Under the pieces are notes generated by a model. The model was not told where the DNA came from. It searched no databases and saw nothing but the letters and a program-made list of their open reading frames with translations. DNA of 64,000 bases from positions 8,866,001-8,930,000 of the forward strand of contig OX335657.1 in assembly GCA_946894095.1 (NCBI GenBank). Reading direction: 5' to 3'. Position 1 is the stretch's first letter; every line of letters begins with the position of its first letter. Origin of the DNA: Incurvaria masculella. Taxonomy: Eukaryota; Arthropoda; Insecta; Lepidoptera; Incurvariidae. This document shows, one piece after another, positions 45,694 to 56,748 of the stretch. Made by a program: the position numbers and the translations under genes.

Positions 45694-45714
45694 GTGAGTT
45701 TCGGTCGCTACTCT

Positions 45715-45963
45715 CGTCTAACTTACTCTATGGCTGCGACCACTGAAGAGAAGGGAAGAAGTGGCATGCGTCTCCGCTATATTGTCGAAATGACCATATA
45801 ACTGTATGGAAATGCGGAGGCGGCGCGGCGCGTCGTATGGCCACACAGTCGAAACATCGCCACCGTGCATGAATGTGCTCTAAAATAGCGTTCGTCAAGT
45901 CAGTTCCCACACACACCAACCCTCCAATATGTCTGCGACTATGTTTGCATGTGCCATGTGAGT
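45715..45963 (+). repeat. mid-size dispersed repeat, copy 2, left part
   Basis: 'tgtcgaaatgaccatataac', 'gccacacagtcgaaacat', 'caagtcagttcccacacaca' and 'tgtctgcgactatgtttgca' match 21361-21650 reversed. It stops at the TTAA MITE and resumes at 46510. Confidence 0.75.
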
Positions 45964-46509
45964 TTAAGGTGGGCCATCCCGCTCAACTTCCCATACAAAC
46001 GGGGAAAGAAAATCACGCCCATATTTCTTGTCAGAGATTGGGATTCTGACAAGAAATATTTCGCTCATAATAGCTTTATTTGATCGAACTAGATGTCTGA
46101 TGACCGTTGGCATTGTAAAATTGTGTTTGGTTTCGAAGTTATTAGGTCCGAAAGTTCGAATTTTTCGCGCGTTTTATACCATAACTTTGGAGGTGAATTA
46201 TGCAATGATGAAGTAATAACATCTTAAAAAGATTAGTCATCCGACATAGCTTATTTAATCAAGATTTATAATCTATTTGGTTTTTGTTCGATTTTTCGCT
46301 ACAGCGGTCGTGGTTTACTTGTAGCTATAAGTCGTTTTGTAATTATTTTTTTTGTAAATTACCAATCATGTCTTTTTGTGGACATGTTGCATCTTCCTCA
46401 TTACGGAGCCTGTCTCTTTCTTTGAAACAAAGAAGGTCCCAGAGCACAACAGCACGGTTTTGTACCGTGTCCGCGAATGAGTTAGTCCCACCGGGTTAGG
46501 CCACCTTAA
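45964..46509. mobile_element. TTAA-flanked MITE, copy 3 (546 bp)
   Basis: It is bounded by TTAA at 45964-45967 and 46506-46509 with inverted ends TTAAGGTGGGCCATCCCG and GGCCACCTTAA. It sits inside a dispersed repeat whose uninterrupted relative is at 21361-21650. It carries a private 39-base palindrome at 46021-46059. Confidence 0.9.
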
Positions 46510-46640
46510 GTTGGATTGGTAGTTTTAAAAATTGGAGACAGCGGGTCCCATAGTAGGCGCGCTCGATGCCATATCTCCTCCATTCTATATATGGCTGCGA
46601 CTATGGCGGTGCCAGCAGCCGCTGGTAGCAGCGGTGATCT
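46510..46640 (+). repeat. mid-size dispersed repeat, copy 2, right part
   Basis: 'gttggattggtagttttaaa' + 'aattggagacagcgggtccc' + 'atagtaggcgcgctcga' continues the repeat interrupted by the MITE. Confidence 0.75.
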
Positions 46641-46684
46641 TGAGCTACTTTTTATGTCCCTATGCTAAGCAAGGCTAATACTTA

Positions 46685-46988
46685 CACCAAATGATATTAG
46701 TCCAAGAGACAGGATTCCCGTAGGAATTAGATGTCATGCCAGGCTGCACGACTGCATTGAACTCAAAGGTAAACAAAAGGTATGAAGTTTTGAGCAAAAG
46801 TAATCCCTAGCACCTAGTAGGGATTTTACATGGATTCCGAACCATGGAGCAGTTCGAATTCGTGACGAAATGCACTTATCCAACTCAGAATGCGAAAGAA
46901 AGTGGTGCATGAACGGGACGAGGATTTGAACTCTGGCCTCTGGTATGCTAGGCAAGTCCCCGCGCCACTAGGCTACGAGCCACTCATA
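46685..46988 (-). mobile_element. SINE, 5' two-thirds, minus
   Basis: Reversed, the head 'gagtggctcgtagcctagtg' + 'gcgcgggga' has a strong A box. Then come the B-box-like GTTCAAATCC, 'cgttcatgcaccactttctt', 'gcatttcgtcacgaattcga' and 'catggttcggaatccatgta'. This is the clearest tRNA-like head after the copy at 56336. Confidence 0.8.
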
Positions 46989-46992
46989 TGGG

Positions 46993-47085
46993 GCAGATCC
47001 TGGCATGATACCTAAGTCTTTCTGGAATATGGCGGGCGTGGTAGTCATAAAATCATGACAGTTGATATGGTGATATTCGTTTTAG
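46993..47085 (+). mobile_element. SINE tail fragment, plus
   Basis: 'cagatcctggcatgatacct' + 'aagtctttctggaatatggc' + 'aaatcatgacagttgatatg' matches the SINE 3' part. It is head-to-head with the copy at 46685. Confidence 0.65.
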
Positions 47086-48988
47086 CCTCACATGCCCCGA
47101 AATATTATAATAATATTAAAAATCTGGTTATAGTATAAAACTCATTTTATTTATTTCGTTCTTGGAAATGGGGTTGACAAAGGTATGGTTATTTTGATTT
47201 TCTATTTAAGATAAATAGACATATAAAAATACAATCATAGATTGCTATGGTTCTCACAGTGACCAACATATTGTAGTTTAATTAATTAAAATACAGATAT
47301 TTTAATGAATATATTCAATTAAGTTTTCGTGCATTAAAGTAGAAAATTGATCTTACAGTTGTAGTGACTAACTAAAAAAAGTGTTACGGTTTCAACTTAT
47401 AATGTGTTATTCAATGATCACCAGGGCAAATTGAAACAAATTATTATGCAATAAAATTTAAATTTATGGTTTTACCGTTTAACGGTATAATTATTTTGAT
47501 TTTATAATTTTTAATTTTCCAACTGTTAAATTAATAATGATAATAGTAGTCAGAGTCGAATGGGTGATTCTGTACACGAGACAAAATATCACCCCCCCCC
47601 CCCCCGTACACAACATTGGAAGGATCTTTTTTTTAATATTCAAAACAGATGTTTAAAGAATTACCATCTTTCGGCTATAACTGCCTGTCTCAGTACACCG
47701 AATATTGTTGCATTGGTATTTAATTTCACATAAGGGTACTACTTAAAAGCACTTTAAAGGTATTCATGTGATAGGTCCATAATATCCTGATTATTCAAAA
47801 TGTAAAGAGATCTAGAAGTGACACAGGAACATAATACGAGCTTTTTATGAACAATCATATACAGTAGGTATCTCTTTGTTATATTAAACTTTATATTTAA
47901 CTTAAGCATCATTAGGCGAAACTTACATTTATTCAGAAAACGATATAATTTGGAAAACTCTCATATAACAGGCAGTAACAAAATATTTCAAGCAACCAAT
48001 AATAACAAGTAATCACAGAAATTGGTTGTACTCAATCATGCGAAGATATACTCTGTATAGAACGGAAGTATTGATTTAAATAGCAGCTATATGTTAACGG
48101 AATCTAGAATAAATGTTTGAATTCTCGTTTTTTGGATTCACACAGAGATGTATCCTATACTAAATAAAATGGCAAAAGACCAAAAACGAAACGAATGACT
48201 ATGATTGGTATATTTTGAATAATTTAGAAACTAATGTTCTTGCAGACGTTGTTAAATTTGGTTTTGTTCTGTCAGAACAAAATTCCAAAACTCAATAAAT
48301 CACAAAAGAAAAGTAAGTTAATGAAGATTGCGATACCTTTGAAACTTAACAATATATCATTTTACAGGACGCCACAAACTATATATCTTAAATAACTCTC
48401 CATATATTATCAAAAGATTTCATCTTTTATATCTTTGTAACCTTCAGATAAAAATATTTTAAGGATTTATTTATGTAACAAATAGTGTGTATTGGTAACC
48501 GACGTTTCGTGTCAGACTAATATTCTAAACATACGAGACTTAAATTATCCAAATTGTACAAAAAATACACCTATATTCGTAAAAAAAACATACATTTTAT
48601 CATCGCTTATTGCGCGCTATTGCGCCTGAATTGTCATAAACGACGCCCTTACACAGCTAATATCGCGAATTCTACTTTTAAACATTAAAGCACAATCAAC
48701 TTACAGAATTTAGTTACATCGACATTTACATATCTAAGCCTAGGAGCAACTTACACGTACTTACATATTTACACTATGCACAGAGAGATTTGGTCACGTA
48801 TCAAATCCGCCTTAGTTCTAAATGTCTGGTTAGTTTTATTTTTAACTGAACTATATGTTTGCACAACGTGTTACGTCAATTATATATCACGTTTGCTAAA
48901 TTCCAATTCGACAGACGGTAAAATTTCAGTGACAAAAAGTATTGAGCGCGCCTTTCGCATACTTACGGATCGTAGACAAGTTAGACTA
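47086..48988. other. no gene seen; 14-C run
   Basis: AT-rich. A run of 14 C lies at 47592-47605. A frame at 48776-49030 has one hydrophobic stretch but runs into the inverted-repeat element and is not recognised. Confidence 0.35.
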
Positions 48989-50188
48989 GGAGGTCGCGAC
49001 AAAAATGGTAACGATAACGTAAATGGCTGAAACTGGGTTCACGAGATAAAGACCAACCCTCTGAAGCTAAATGTGTCAGTCTGCCTATTCCAAGTGGTTG
49101 CGTTAAGTAGATAACGCGCCTAAAAAAAGTAGATATGGTGACAAAAAATATTTATTATAAGGTAAATGTATGCAAATGACGGGGGAACGGCAGAACGTCT
49201 AATATGCAGATCGTATAATGTCATATTTTAACAAAATTTTAAAACCATGCACAACGTATAATCGGCAGATCGTATAATTGTATACGTAGTGCATGAAGAA
49301 GTTTAAAAAATTAAATTTCTTATTTCTCCATGCATAACGTATAATAGTCACAACGTATAATATTATGATCTTTATTTAACAAAAAAAGAAAACCATGCAT
49401 ATCATATAATCCAAAAACTTTTCATACGATAAGCGCCCTTATGACTATACTTTCAAAGCGTATACTCGCACGCGACTTTTCGACCGTCTCAATTAGCGTT
49501 GTAGCAAATTGTTACTCTTCAACAAATATCGATTCGTAGCAATTTCAGCCTTAAATGTATCGTTATTAGGGCGCTTTATGCAGTGCTTCTTGGCATATTA
49601 CGTTCGTTCTGCATGGTTTTCTTTTTTTGTGAATTAATGTTAGGAATATTATACGTTGTGACTATTATACATTCTGCATGATGCAAAGAGTTGATTTTAT
49701 TTTTAAACTCATGCACAACGTATAACATTATACGTTGTGAATATTATACGATATGCATGGTTTTCATTTTTTGGAAAAAAATACTATTATATGTTGTGAA
49801 TATTATACGTAGTGAATACGACTCCAAATGACGAAGCATGAAAGTATCAGTACATACTTTGTTAGCAATACAAAAACTGAACAAATATTTGATTGCATAT
49901 CAAAGTTATAGGCGATTTAGGTTACAGATATAAATTTAGGTATATTTAAGTATTTAATTAAAAAATCGATTGGTTATTGTTGCATAATGAATAGGTATCA
50001 ATGTTTCTAGAAAATCAATACATTCATCAGCAGGTACATTTCAACATCTATTTTATATAGCCAATCTAGATAACGCAACCACTGGGAACAGGCAGACCGA
50101 CATATTTAGCATCAGAGGGTTGGTCTCTAACCTGTGAACCCAAATTCAGCCATTTACCTTATCGTGACCAAAAATGTCGTGACCTCCC
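48989..50188. mobile_element. 1.2-kb inverted-repeat element with mirrored motif arrays
   Basis: The outer arms 48989-49114 and 50064-50188 pair as reverse complements: 'aaatggctgaa', 'gggttcac', 'gaccaaccctctga', 'gcgttaagtaga' and similar. Inside, CGTATAAT occurs at 49212, 49255, 49271, 49338 and 49354. Its complement ATTATACG occurs at 49648, 49727, 49743 and 49802, often extended to ATTATACGTTGTG. Near variants add more. A third layer (ACCATGCAT with AAGAAA, then GCGCCCTTA) pairs about a centre near 49500. No protein frame. It is best read as a non-autonomous DNA transposon with subterminal binding-site arrays. Confidence 0.85.
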
Positions 50189-50880
50189 GGAATAAGTTGT
50201 TATAGCTACGTACAGTAACAAACTTTAGGTTGGTTACTCTTTAGATAAAGTCCTCATTCCCTATTGACCACATAAAACTATGTATCCTGTAAATCCGATC
50301 AGTATTAGGACAGATATTTATTTGTACATTTCTCCCTAACATATGATATAATCGTTTTCCTCCTATAAATAAATATTGATATATTAGACATATAAACAAG
50401 CTTGTTTAATAACTTTACAGGTTAAATACAATCATATGGACGGTAGTAAATGAGAACTTTATCGAATGATGGTTAAAGCGGCCCTAAGGGTGAAATCGAT
50501 TTAGATTGTAACGCCAAAAATATAGCATAGGATCGGATACTTTTATATCTTACTTATTCATACACAATCAACTTACTTATTCATACATCATTTTGACGTC
50601 CTTACTATCGGTCAATGCCTTATAAGGAATAGGGTGTGGCTTGCAAAAGAACCCTGTTTGATTCGCTGGAGACACCTTTTCAAATTTTCCTAAAGCAATT
50701 ATTGATCGACGCTATCATTGGGGACGAAGTTTGGTGAAGATGAATTTGAAGAAGTTGATCTCACTTTAACTTCACCTTCCTGTAAGTACGCTCATTAATC
50801 AGAGGAATGTAGAGCGATGAGCGGTGGCGGCAGCGAGGGCGGCGGTAGCGGGTTTGTCGGGTCGGCGCGGCGCTGGCGGG
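50189..50880 (-). other. probable 3' UTR and flank of the hamlet-like gene
   Basis: AT-rich DNA directly after the stop codon. On the minus strand an AATAAA occurs at 50332-50327, about 550 bases after the stop, a possible poly(A) signal with no other support. The inverted-repeat element starts at 50188. Confidence 0.3.
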
Positions 50881-51722
50881 TCAAGTGTGGTCCGCGCTGG
50901 CGGCGCGCCGGCCCGGGGGCGCCACGCGGCCCATGAACGACCTGATCTCCTCGAAGTAGGTCTCGTCCGGCGAGCGGCGGCGGCCCTCGTCCGCGCCCTC
51001 CGCCTCGTGCTTCTTCAGGTGCCGGTCGAGGTTCGTCTGCTGGCCGAAGCAGCGGTCGCAGTGGCGGCAGCGGAACGGCCGCTCCTTGTTGTGGATGTTG
51101 CGCACGTGCCGCTGCAGGTTCGACGAGATCGAGAAGGAGCGCTCGCAGTACTTGCAGCGGTACGGCTGCTCGCCGGTGTGCGTGCGCAGGTGGCGCGTGA
51201 GGTTCGCGCTGCGCGGGAACGCCTTGCCGCAGTAGCTGCAGGTGTAGCGGTCGCGGGCGCGCGGGCCGGGCGGCGCGGGCGGGGCGCGCGGGGGGGCGAG
51301 CAGCGTCGCCGCCGCCGCCGGGAGGAACGCGTAGCGGCCGAAGGGCGCCGGCAGCGCGAGCGGGAGCCTCTGGCACAGCTGGAGCAGAGCGGGGTGCGCG
51401 GGGTGCGCGGGGTGCGCGGGGTGGGCGGGGTGGGCGGGGTGCGTCCCGTGCGGCGGGGGCGAGTGCGCGATGAGGTTGCAGTTCTCGTCCTCGAGGCGCT
51501 GCGGCCGCTTGTGGCGCACGCGCAGGTCGAGCGGCTCCTCGTGGCGGGCGGGCGGGTGGTGGGGCGTGGCGGGCGCGGCGCCGGCGCTCGCCGGGGAGGA
51601 CGGGGGGGAGTGGCGGCGCGGCGCCGCATCCTTCTCGCGCATGGCGGCCGCGGCGCACGCGCTCATGGGTCCCGAGCCGCCGCCGCCGCCTCTGCCGCCG
51701 CCGCCCTCTCGGTGCGCACCGC
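50881..51722 (-). CDS. ham: hamlet / EVI1 / PRDM16-family zinc-finger protein, terminal exon
   Basis: Terminal coding exon of a PRDM3/16-type nuclear transcription factor (hamlet in flies, MECOM/PRDM16 in vertebrates; the family controls cell fate). The minus-strand frame carries, counting codons from 51732, PLDLR at ~67-71 (CtBP co-repressor motif), an HPA repeat at ~98-115, and three C2H2 fingers: C165/C168/H181/H185, C193/C196/H209/H214, C222/C225/H238/H242. The linkers ([21 protein letters not shown]) and finger 3 ([18 protein letters not shown]) are those of the EVI1 second finger cluster. The tail has [13 protein letters not shown], like the D-S-Y-F-x-E-I-R motif of PRDM16, then a stop at 50883-50881. 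The exon is assumed to start at the acceptor CAG ending at 51723, splitting a codon after its first base, because no ATG context fits. PR domain, first finger cluster and other exons are not in view. Very GC-rich compared with its surroundings. Paralogy was not tested. Confidence 0.92.
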
Positions 51723-51745
51723 CTGCCGGCAAAACAGATACAATC
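51723..51745 (-). promoter_or_regulatory. splice acceptor of the hamlet-like exon
   Basis: The minus strand reads tatctgttttgccggCAG| before GCGGTGCGCACC. The pyrimidine tract is weak. Upstream the frame closes quickly in AT-rich DNA, so the open frame must enter by splicing. Confidence 0.65.
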
Positions 51746-51839
51746 TATTATTTGTTGTATGAATTATTTCATGGTTTGTGTATCTCAGTGTACTTGTGAA
51801 CCTATTACTAAATAAAAAAAAACACTTTTAGTAATTTGG

Positions 51840-52000
51840 ATTTATCCACACACACAAAACACCCTAACATATTCACACACCGTTTCATACACCCACACAC
51901 CCTCTCTCTCACACACACACACACATCCCCTCACCCTCTCACCCTCACTCATACACACACACACACCCTTACACCATAAAACACTCTCTTTCTCTCAATA
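51840..52000. repeat. CA- and TC-rich simple repeats
   Basis: Runs of ACAC and CTCT with interruptions lie just upstream of the exon, inside the intron. Confidence 0.9.
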
Positions 52001-52059
52001 TCATTCCCATATACTTAAGTTAAGAGCGATTAATAGTTTAATTTAAATTTGTGAAAACT

Positions 52060-52136
52060 TATAAGGCTCATTTTTTATTCTAGAGGTTTTTTGTAATTTG
52101 TTTTGTTAGCTGTAAGTTATCCTTTAAATAAATAAA
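52060..52136 (+). mobile_element. LINE 3' end with (AAAT)n tail
   Basis: 'ttttgttagctgtaagttat' + 'cctttaaataaataaataaa'. I recognise the phrase as a LINE 3' terminus; no coding part. Confidence 0.5.
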
Positions 52137-53784
52137 TAAATAAATTAGGAAATAATGATAACGGTTGCGGTAATGTCAATAGAAAACATCACATCGGCAA
52201 CTGCTAAAACACATCTCACGTCTACCGAAAAGGGGAAGAGATTTCCCCGGACACACGAGAGCAGGCGAACGGCACCGCCGAATCCTCCGCCGTCACGACG
52301 CGCCGAGACGCCGGCGCGTCCGTACAAGGAGCGGCGGATGTGTCCGTGGCGGCGGGTGCGCCGATACACCCGATGCCCCGAGATGTCGGCATCTCGGAAC
52401 AACGCCAGATTTATGTTCTACCGCTTACGGAGCAAATTAGCGAACAGGCCAACTGTACAAATTTATGCGAGTGCACTCGTTGTTGTTATGGCCGGATCTA
52501 TGTTTGCGCCACGACTTAGCCATCCTAGTGGTTACTCCTTTTCATGGAGTCTAATATTCAAATACAGTTATTTGGGTCTATAGAAGGGTAAATGAAAAAC
52601 TCCAAAGTTCACGCAACTTCGTTTATCAAAAAGTAAAAATATCATGTTTAGCGTCTATTCTTGATTCGTAAAAAGTCATCGCAGAACTCTTTTTTAAATG
52701 CAGAAATGAGGGAACAAAGCATCACCACTCGTGCTCACAGACAAGTCGGACAAGGCGGAATGTAATTTGGGCCGAGGAAAGTAATATTATGACGACGAAA
52801 AAATTATCTTTGGGAATACGAGCATGTATGATGATTCCATGCCCTCCACAATCAACTCCCATTAGGTCACAAAAAGTCAGGAAAAAATTACGCCAATGCT
52901 CTATTTTGGCATTCCTATGTTTCTTACGCTCAAGGCTTTCGTGATCACTTTATAAAAAATTTACATAATAAAATAATTACCTCACACAAATGCTTACTTA
53001 CTGCTTTTAAGATAATCTATGTTTTCTACTTATTTTTTTCCCTACTTTTGGATATTACCCGCTTACTTATGTTTTAGTTTACCTAAATAGCCTAAAGAAA
53101 GAGCGATCTCGATTCGCTGTCTTTTCAATGGAGATTAGGCACGGGTGTCCATCCATATTTACTTAGCAGCTATTAACATGAATTTATTGAGAAATTTAAA
53201 GGATAACGGTGGTAATCAGTAACTTCAAACGGAAAATGTTTGGAGACACAGTAATCAAGAAAATAGACATTATTTATGTACATGTCGGTGAACATGAAAA
53301 TACAAGAGTGGCATAATTAAACGCATAAGGTTTCCCAACTTAAAGATGTCTCCATTAAACTGTGATAATTAATGTTCTAATAAGAAACATTCACTAATTA
53401 GGAACATGGCACAAACTTTACGAGCCATAACTAACATGAAAAAGACAACAGATAGAGATCTAAAACGGCAAAAGTTGATAGCGTAACAGGATTGTGCATA
53501 AGCCGTGGGATGTTGCATGTTATGGCACAAAATAAGTCATAGCTACAAACTGGAATTTTTCACAAATGAACCTGTTCGATGGCCTGAATAGTAGGCTTTT
53601 AAAAGTTTCGTTTATTTCAGTTAGAAAATAATTCAATATTTTTTTCAATATTTACAAGGCAATGTGGTCTTTGGCACGTAGAATAATACTATTGCGCCCA
53701 CTGAATATTTTCCCGTGGGCGTCATAACAATTCGTTGTTTGGATTCAACGTTTTTATTAATCGAGTCGGTACCTTTGTATTGAA
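52137..53784. other. no exon recognised; GC-rich patch at 52245-52385
   Basis: The GC-rich patch has frames on both strands without motifs. The rest is AT-rich intron-like DNA. Confidence 0.3.
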
Positions 53785-53885
53785 TGTTCGATGGTCGAAT
53801 CGCCAATGAACATTGTGCATGTTTTCCATCCAGTTCATTGTAGCCATGCACTATTTCAAATGAGGTGTGCTGGGCTAATATCAAG
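53785..53885 (+). mobile_element. SINE 3' fragment
   Basis: 'gtgcatgttttccatccagt' + 'tcattgtagccatgcac' and 'aggtgtgctgggctaatatc' match the SINE centre and tail. Confidence 0.6.
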
Positions 53886-56335
53886 TATATATACTTCTTC
53901 GTACTAAGGAAGTACGTCAGTACTTATCACAATCATGACATTGGGTGTCCATGATCAAGTCATAAAAAAACGTTTGCGATTGAAATCATCTCGAGTGGCT
54001 GCGAAGTACACGCGATGGGATGTAATTTAAATTTATCAACGACTCCAACATTGTATAACCTTAGTCACGAAATCGAAAGCCAGTCACCAGTGCTCCAATT
54101 GTTGGCATTTGAGTCGATACATCATACGTGCACGTGGGAGTTCGGATGTTTGTCAAGAGGTCCGATTATCCACGGATAGGTAGGCAGATAAGTCGCCGGG
54201 CAGGTCGCCGCGCGTAGGCTTGAAATGCGGAGCGGCATTTCAAAACATCCATCCATCGATCACGTATCAACTCCTCCGTGTATTGACATGGTTATCCGCA
54301 GCAGCTGGGTGCCCGCGCGGTGATGTGTCGCAACGGCGATCATGTTCTCTAACGATTCTCTAACGATCCGGTCGGACGATTCAATCGATAGACCGAATTT
54401 TGTGATTGAATTGTTCTGTTGAGTTATGAAACATGTTTGGGAAACATTGATGGGATCATTCGTCGCACTGGTGAAATGTGTTGGCGTCGTTACCCAAACC
54501 GACAAGGAGTTACAATCGACGCTCAATGGGGAAATTTTGATGTCTTATTACAATATCCTATAATTAATTAGTAACAGTAGTTAATCGATTAATTTCAAAA
54601 CACGTTTTTATTATTTGTAATACACATTTCATTACACATTAATGGCTTGTTATTATAAGAATCGAGCTTCTCTTAGCCGAGTCGGTACGTTCATTCATGA
54701 GTGGAACTAAAATCGACTCACGCGCATAGCAGGCTGGTCACGACTGGCCAATTATCACCGGTGGCTAATTAATGGCCATCCAGTGATGATTCTATTGCAC
54801 TGCAACCTCCTACGTCGGCGGCAAATAAAAACATTCCGGCGGCCGAGAGGCGGAGTTAAACGTATGTAAATATTGAATCGGATGGCCAATGGTGAGACGT
54901 CACGGCCAGTCGGCACCGGCCATCTAGTGTCCACTTATCGGGTGATATATTAGCATTAGAATGGCTACGTGGCGCGTAGGTGTATGTGTTTAGAGTTTAT
55001 TTAACGCGCCGCTAGGGACGTGACTGGCGAGTCAACGCTGTCATTACCGCGGCACTGATGGTGATTCGACTCGTGCTTTTCAATATTGAGTGTGGAATGC
55101 ATAATGCGGACGACGGTAATTCGTCGTTGTGCCATCTCTTTTGGCATGGATATTTACGATTGAGATGGGAGGGATAGAGAGTTAGGAAATATCCATATAA
55201 CAGAGCAGTAGAAATTCTGGAGGAATTCAGAAACATGGGAAAACATTTTTTATGTCTTGTCGTAATTTTTAAAAGATAAAACTTACCACACAGGGATGTT
55301 GTTCTTATAATTATGTGGGTAGATAATACGAGTTTTGAACATTATTTGGGTACGCCATGATCATAGACAAAGCATAGTCGGAATAGACTGCTAATGTCAT
55401 ACAACGTACAAAACTCGCTAAATACTTCTTATTTTCGAGGGTACTATGACTTTTCTAACTAGCGCTCTTATCTCCCGTCACTGCCAGAATTAGTAACACC
55501 GCCATTGAACTAAGCTTGTTTTCTAAATTTTGTCTAAGTAGGCCTGATGAAAACGTTTGTTAAATATAAATAAAGTAATGTCATTGTAAAACAACATATC
55601 GTTTATATTCATTAGTTTTTGTACTCTGAAATGTATTCTCAAACATGAATTGCAACGCCATCTTTTGACTTTTATTATCCCTATTCAACACTTGTATGAC
55701 GTTAGCAATCTTTCTCTACGATCATATATCTATGGCCATGACAGACGAAACATGTTATTATATAAAGCTTTTAATATATTCAGCAAAAAAGGACGCTTAG
55801 GAACCTGAAGCCTCAACAAACAGCGATATGTTATGTATGTCAAAAAATACCGCTTGCTAAACTGATGATTTAACAATAATTGCTAATCTCTGCCTATGCG
55901 GAGTCCACGTAGTAGTGGATGGTAGCGGCGGTGACGAAACTTGTCGGCGGCTGAGCTGTTGGTTGGACGCTGCGCGCGCGCAGCCAATAGGCACAGTTCC
56001 GGTGGCGGCGCAGCTTAACGATCTGCGTGATATATGGCCAGTTGATGGGTACAGGCGGGTACATAGTAATCACATTATGTGCCGGCGACAACGTCTGAGG
56101 TAAACTCAACTGTCTGTCTCTGTATGGTCCCAATTTACGTAGACAAAAATACGCGTTGCTTTTTTTTACAATTTGCTTTTTTAAGGATGATATATGAATT
56201 CAGAGGTTCTAATATTTAATTGATTCATAATCTCTGGATTTGTTATTTAGATTTTTTAACTGAAACTAAAAAGGTGTTTTCGAGATTAGTTCTATAAATA
56301 CAAATTGAAATCTATGACATTTTAACATAAATTAA
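53886..56335. other. low-copy intronic DNA, no exon recognised
   Basis: 54640-55080 is balanced in composition and shows no repeat. It contains the near-palindrome TGGCCAATTA...TAATTAATGGCCA (~54746-54780), several TAATTA and GGCCA strings. 55910-56030 is GC-richer. It could hold enhancers of the hamlet-like gene; that is inference only. Confidence 0.3.
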
Positions 56336-56748
56336 GCGGCTTGTAGCCTAGTGGCGCAGACCTACATACCTAGCATACCAGAGATCTGGGTTCAAATCCT
56401 CGCCCGAACATGCACCACTTTCTTTCTCCTTCTGAGTTGCATGCGTTGAGAGTGCATTTCGTCGCGAATGCGAGCTGCTTCATGGTTCGGAATCCATGTA
56501 AAACTGTAGGTCCCCTTCCCCTACTAGGTAGGGTTAAAGCCCGCCCGGGTTGGTACACTCGCATTGGATGAAAAGATGGTCGAAGCGGCAATTAAAATTG
56601 TCTGTGTTTTCCATCTAGTTCAATGTAGCCGTGCTCATAAAAGGGAAGGTCCTGGCATGGCACCTAATTCCTTCAGGAATGTGGTATATTAGGCTAAAAT
56701 CATAACGGTAGTTGTGTGGTATTAGCCATCCATGTCAGGTTGCATAAA
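56336..56748 (+). mobile_element. tRNA-derived SINE, essentially complete (~410 bp)
   Basis: The reference copy of the main SINE family here. Its head 'gcggcttgtagcctagtggc' carries an A box and 'gggttcaaatcc' a B box, the internal pol III promoter. The body follows: 'catgcaccactttctttct', 'cgcgaatgcgagctgc', 'ggttcggaatccatgtaaaa', 'cgcccgggttggtac', 'gatggtcgaagcggcaat', 'ggaaggtcctggcatggcac' and 'ggtattagccatccatgtc'. It ends in an AT-rich tail. Short reading frames on both strands are shadows. Confidence 0.88.

Noticed and set aside
48776..49030. 84-codon frame with a hydrophobic stretch
   Set aside because: Not recognised, it overlaps the arm of the inverted-repeat element, and one hydrophobic run is not enough to call a membrane protein.
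50824..51799. Long open frames on the plus strand and in other minus frames over the zinc-finger exon
   Set aside because: They are produced by the high GC content opposite the real exon. They are dominated by Ala, Arg and Gly and carry no motifs, while the chosen frame has three complete C2H2 fingers.
52145..52583. GC-rich opposite frames near the hamlet exon as further exons
   Set aside because: No PRDM or zinc-finger motif on the minus strand and no convincing splice sites; the frames overlap on both strands as expected from composition.
56370..56591. Small reading frames within SINE copies (also at 428-877, 5612-5953, 40084-40483)
   Set aside because: The same frames recur because the SINE recurs, and they hold the pol III promoter and SINE body, not protein domains.
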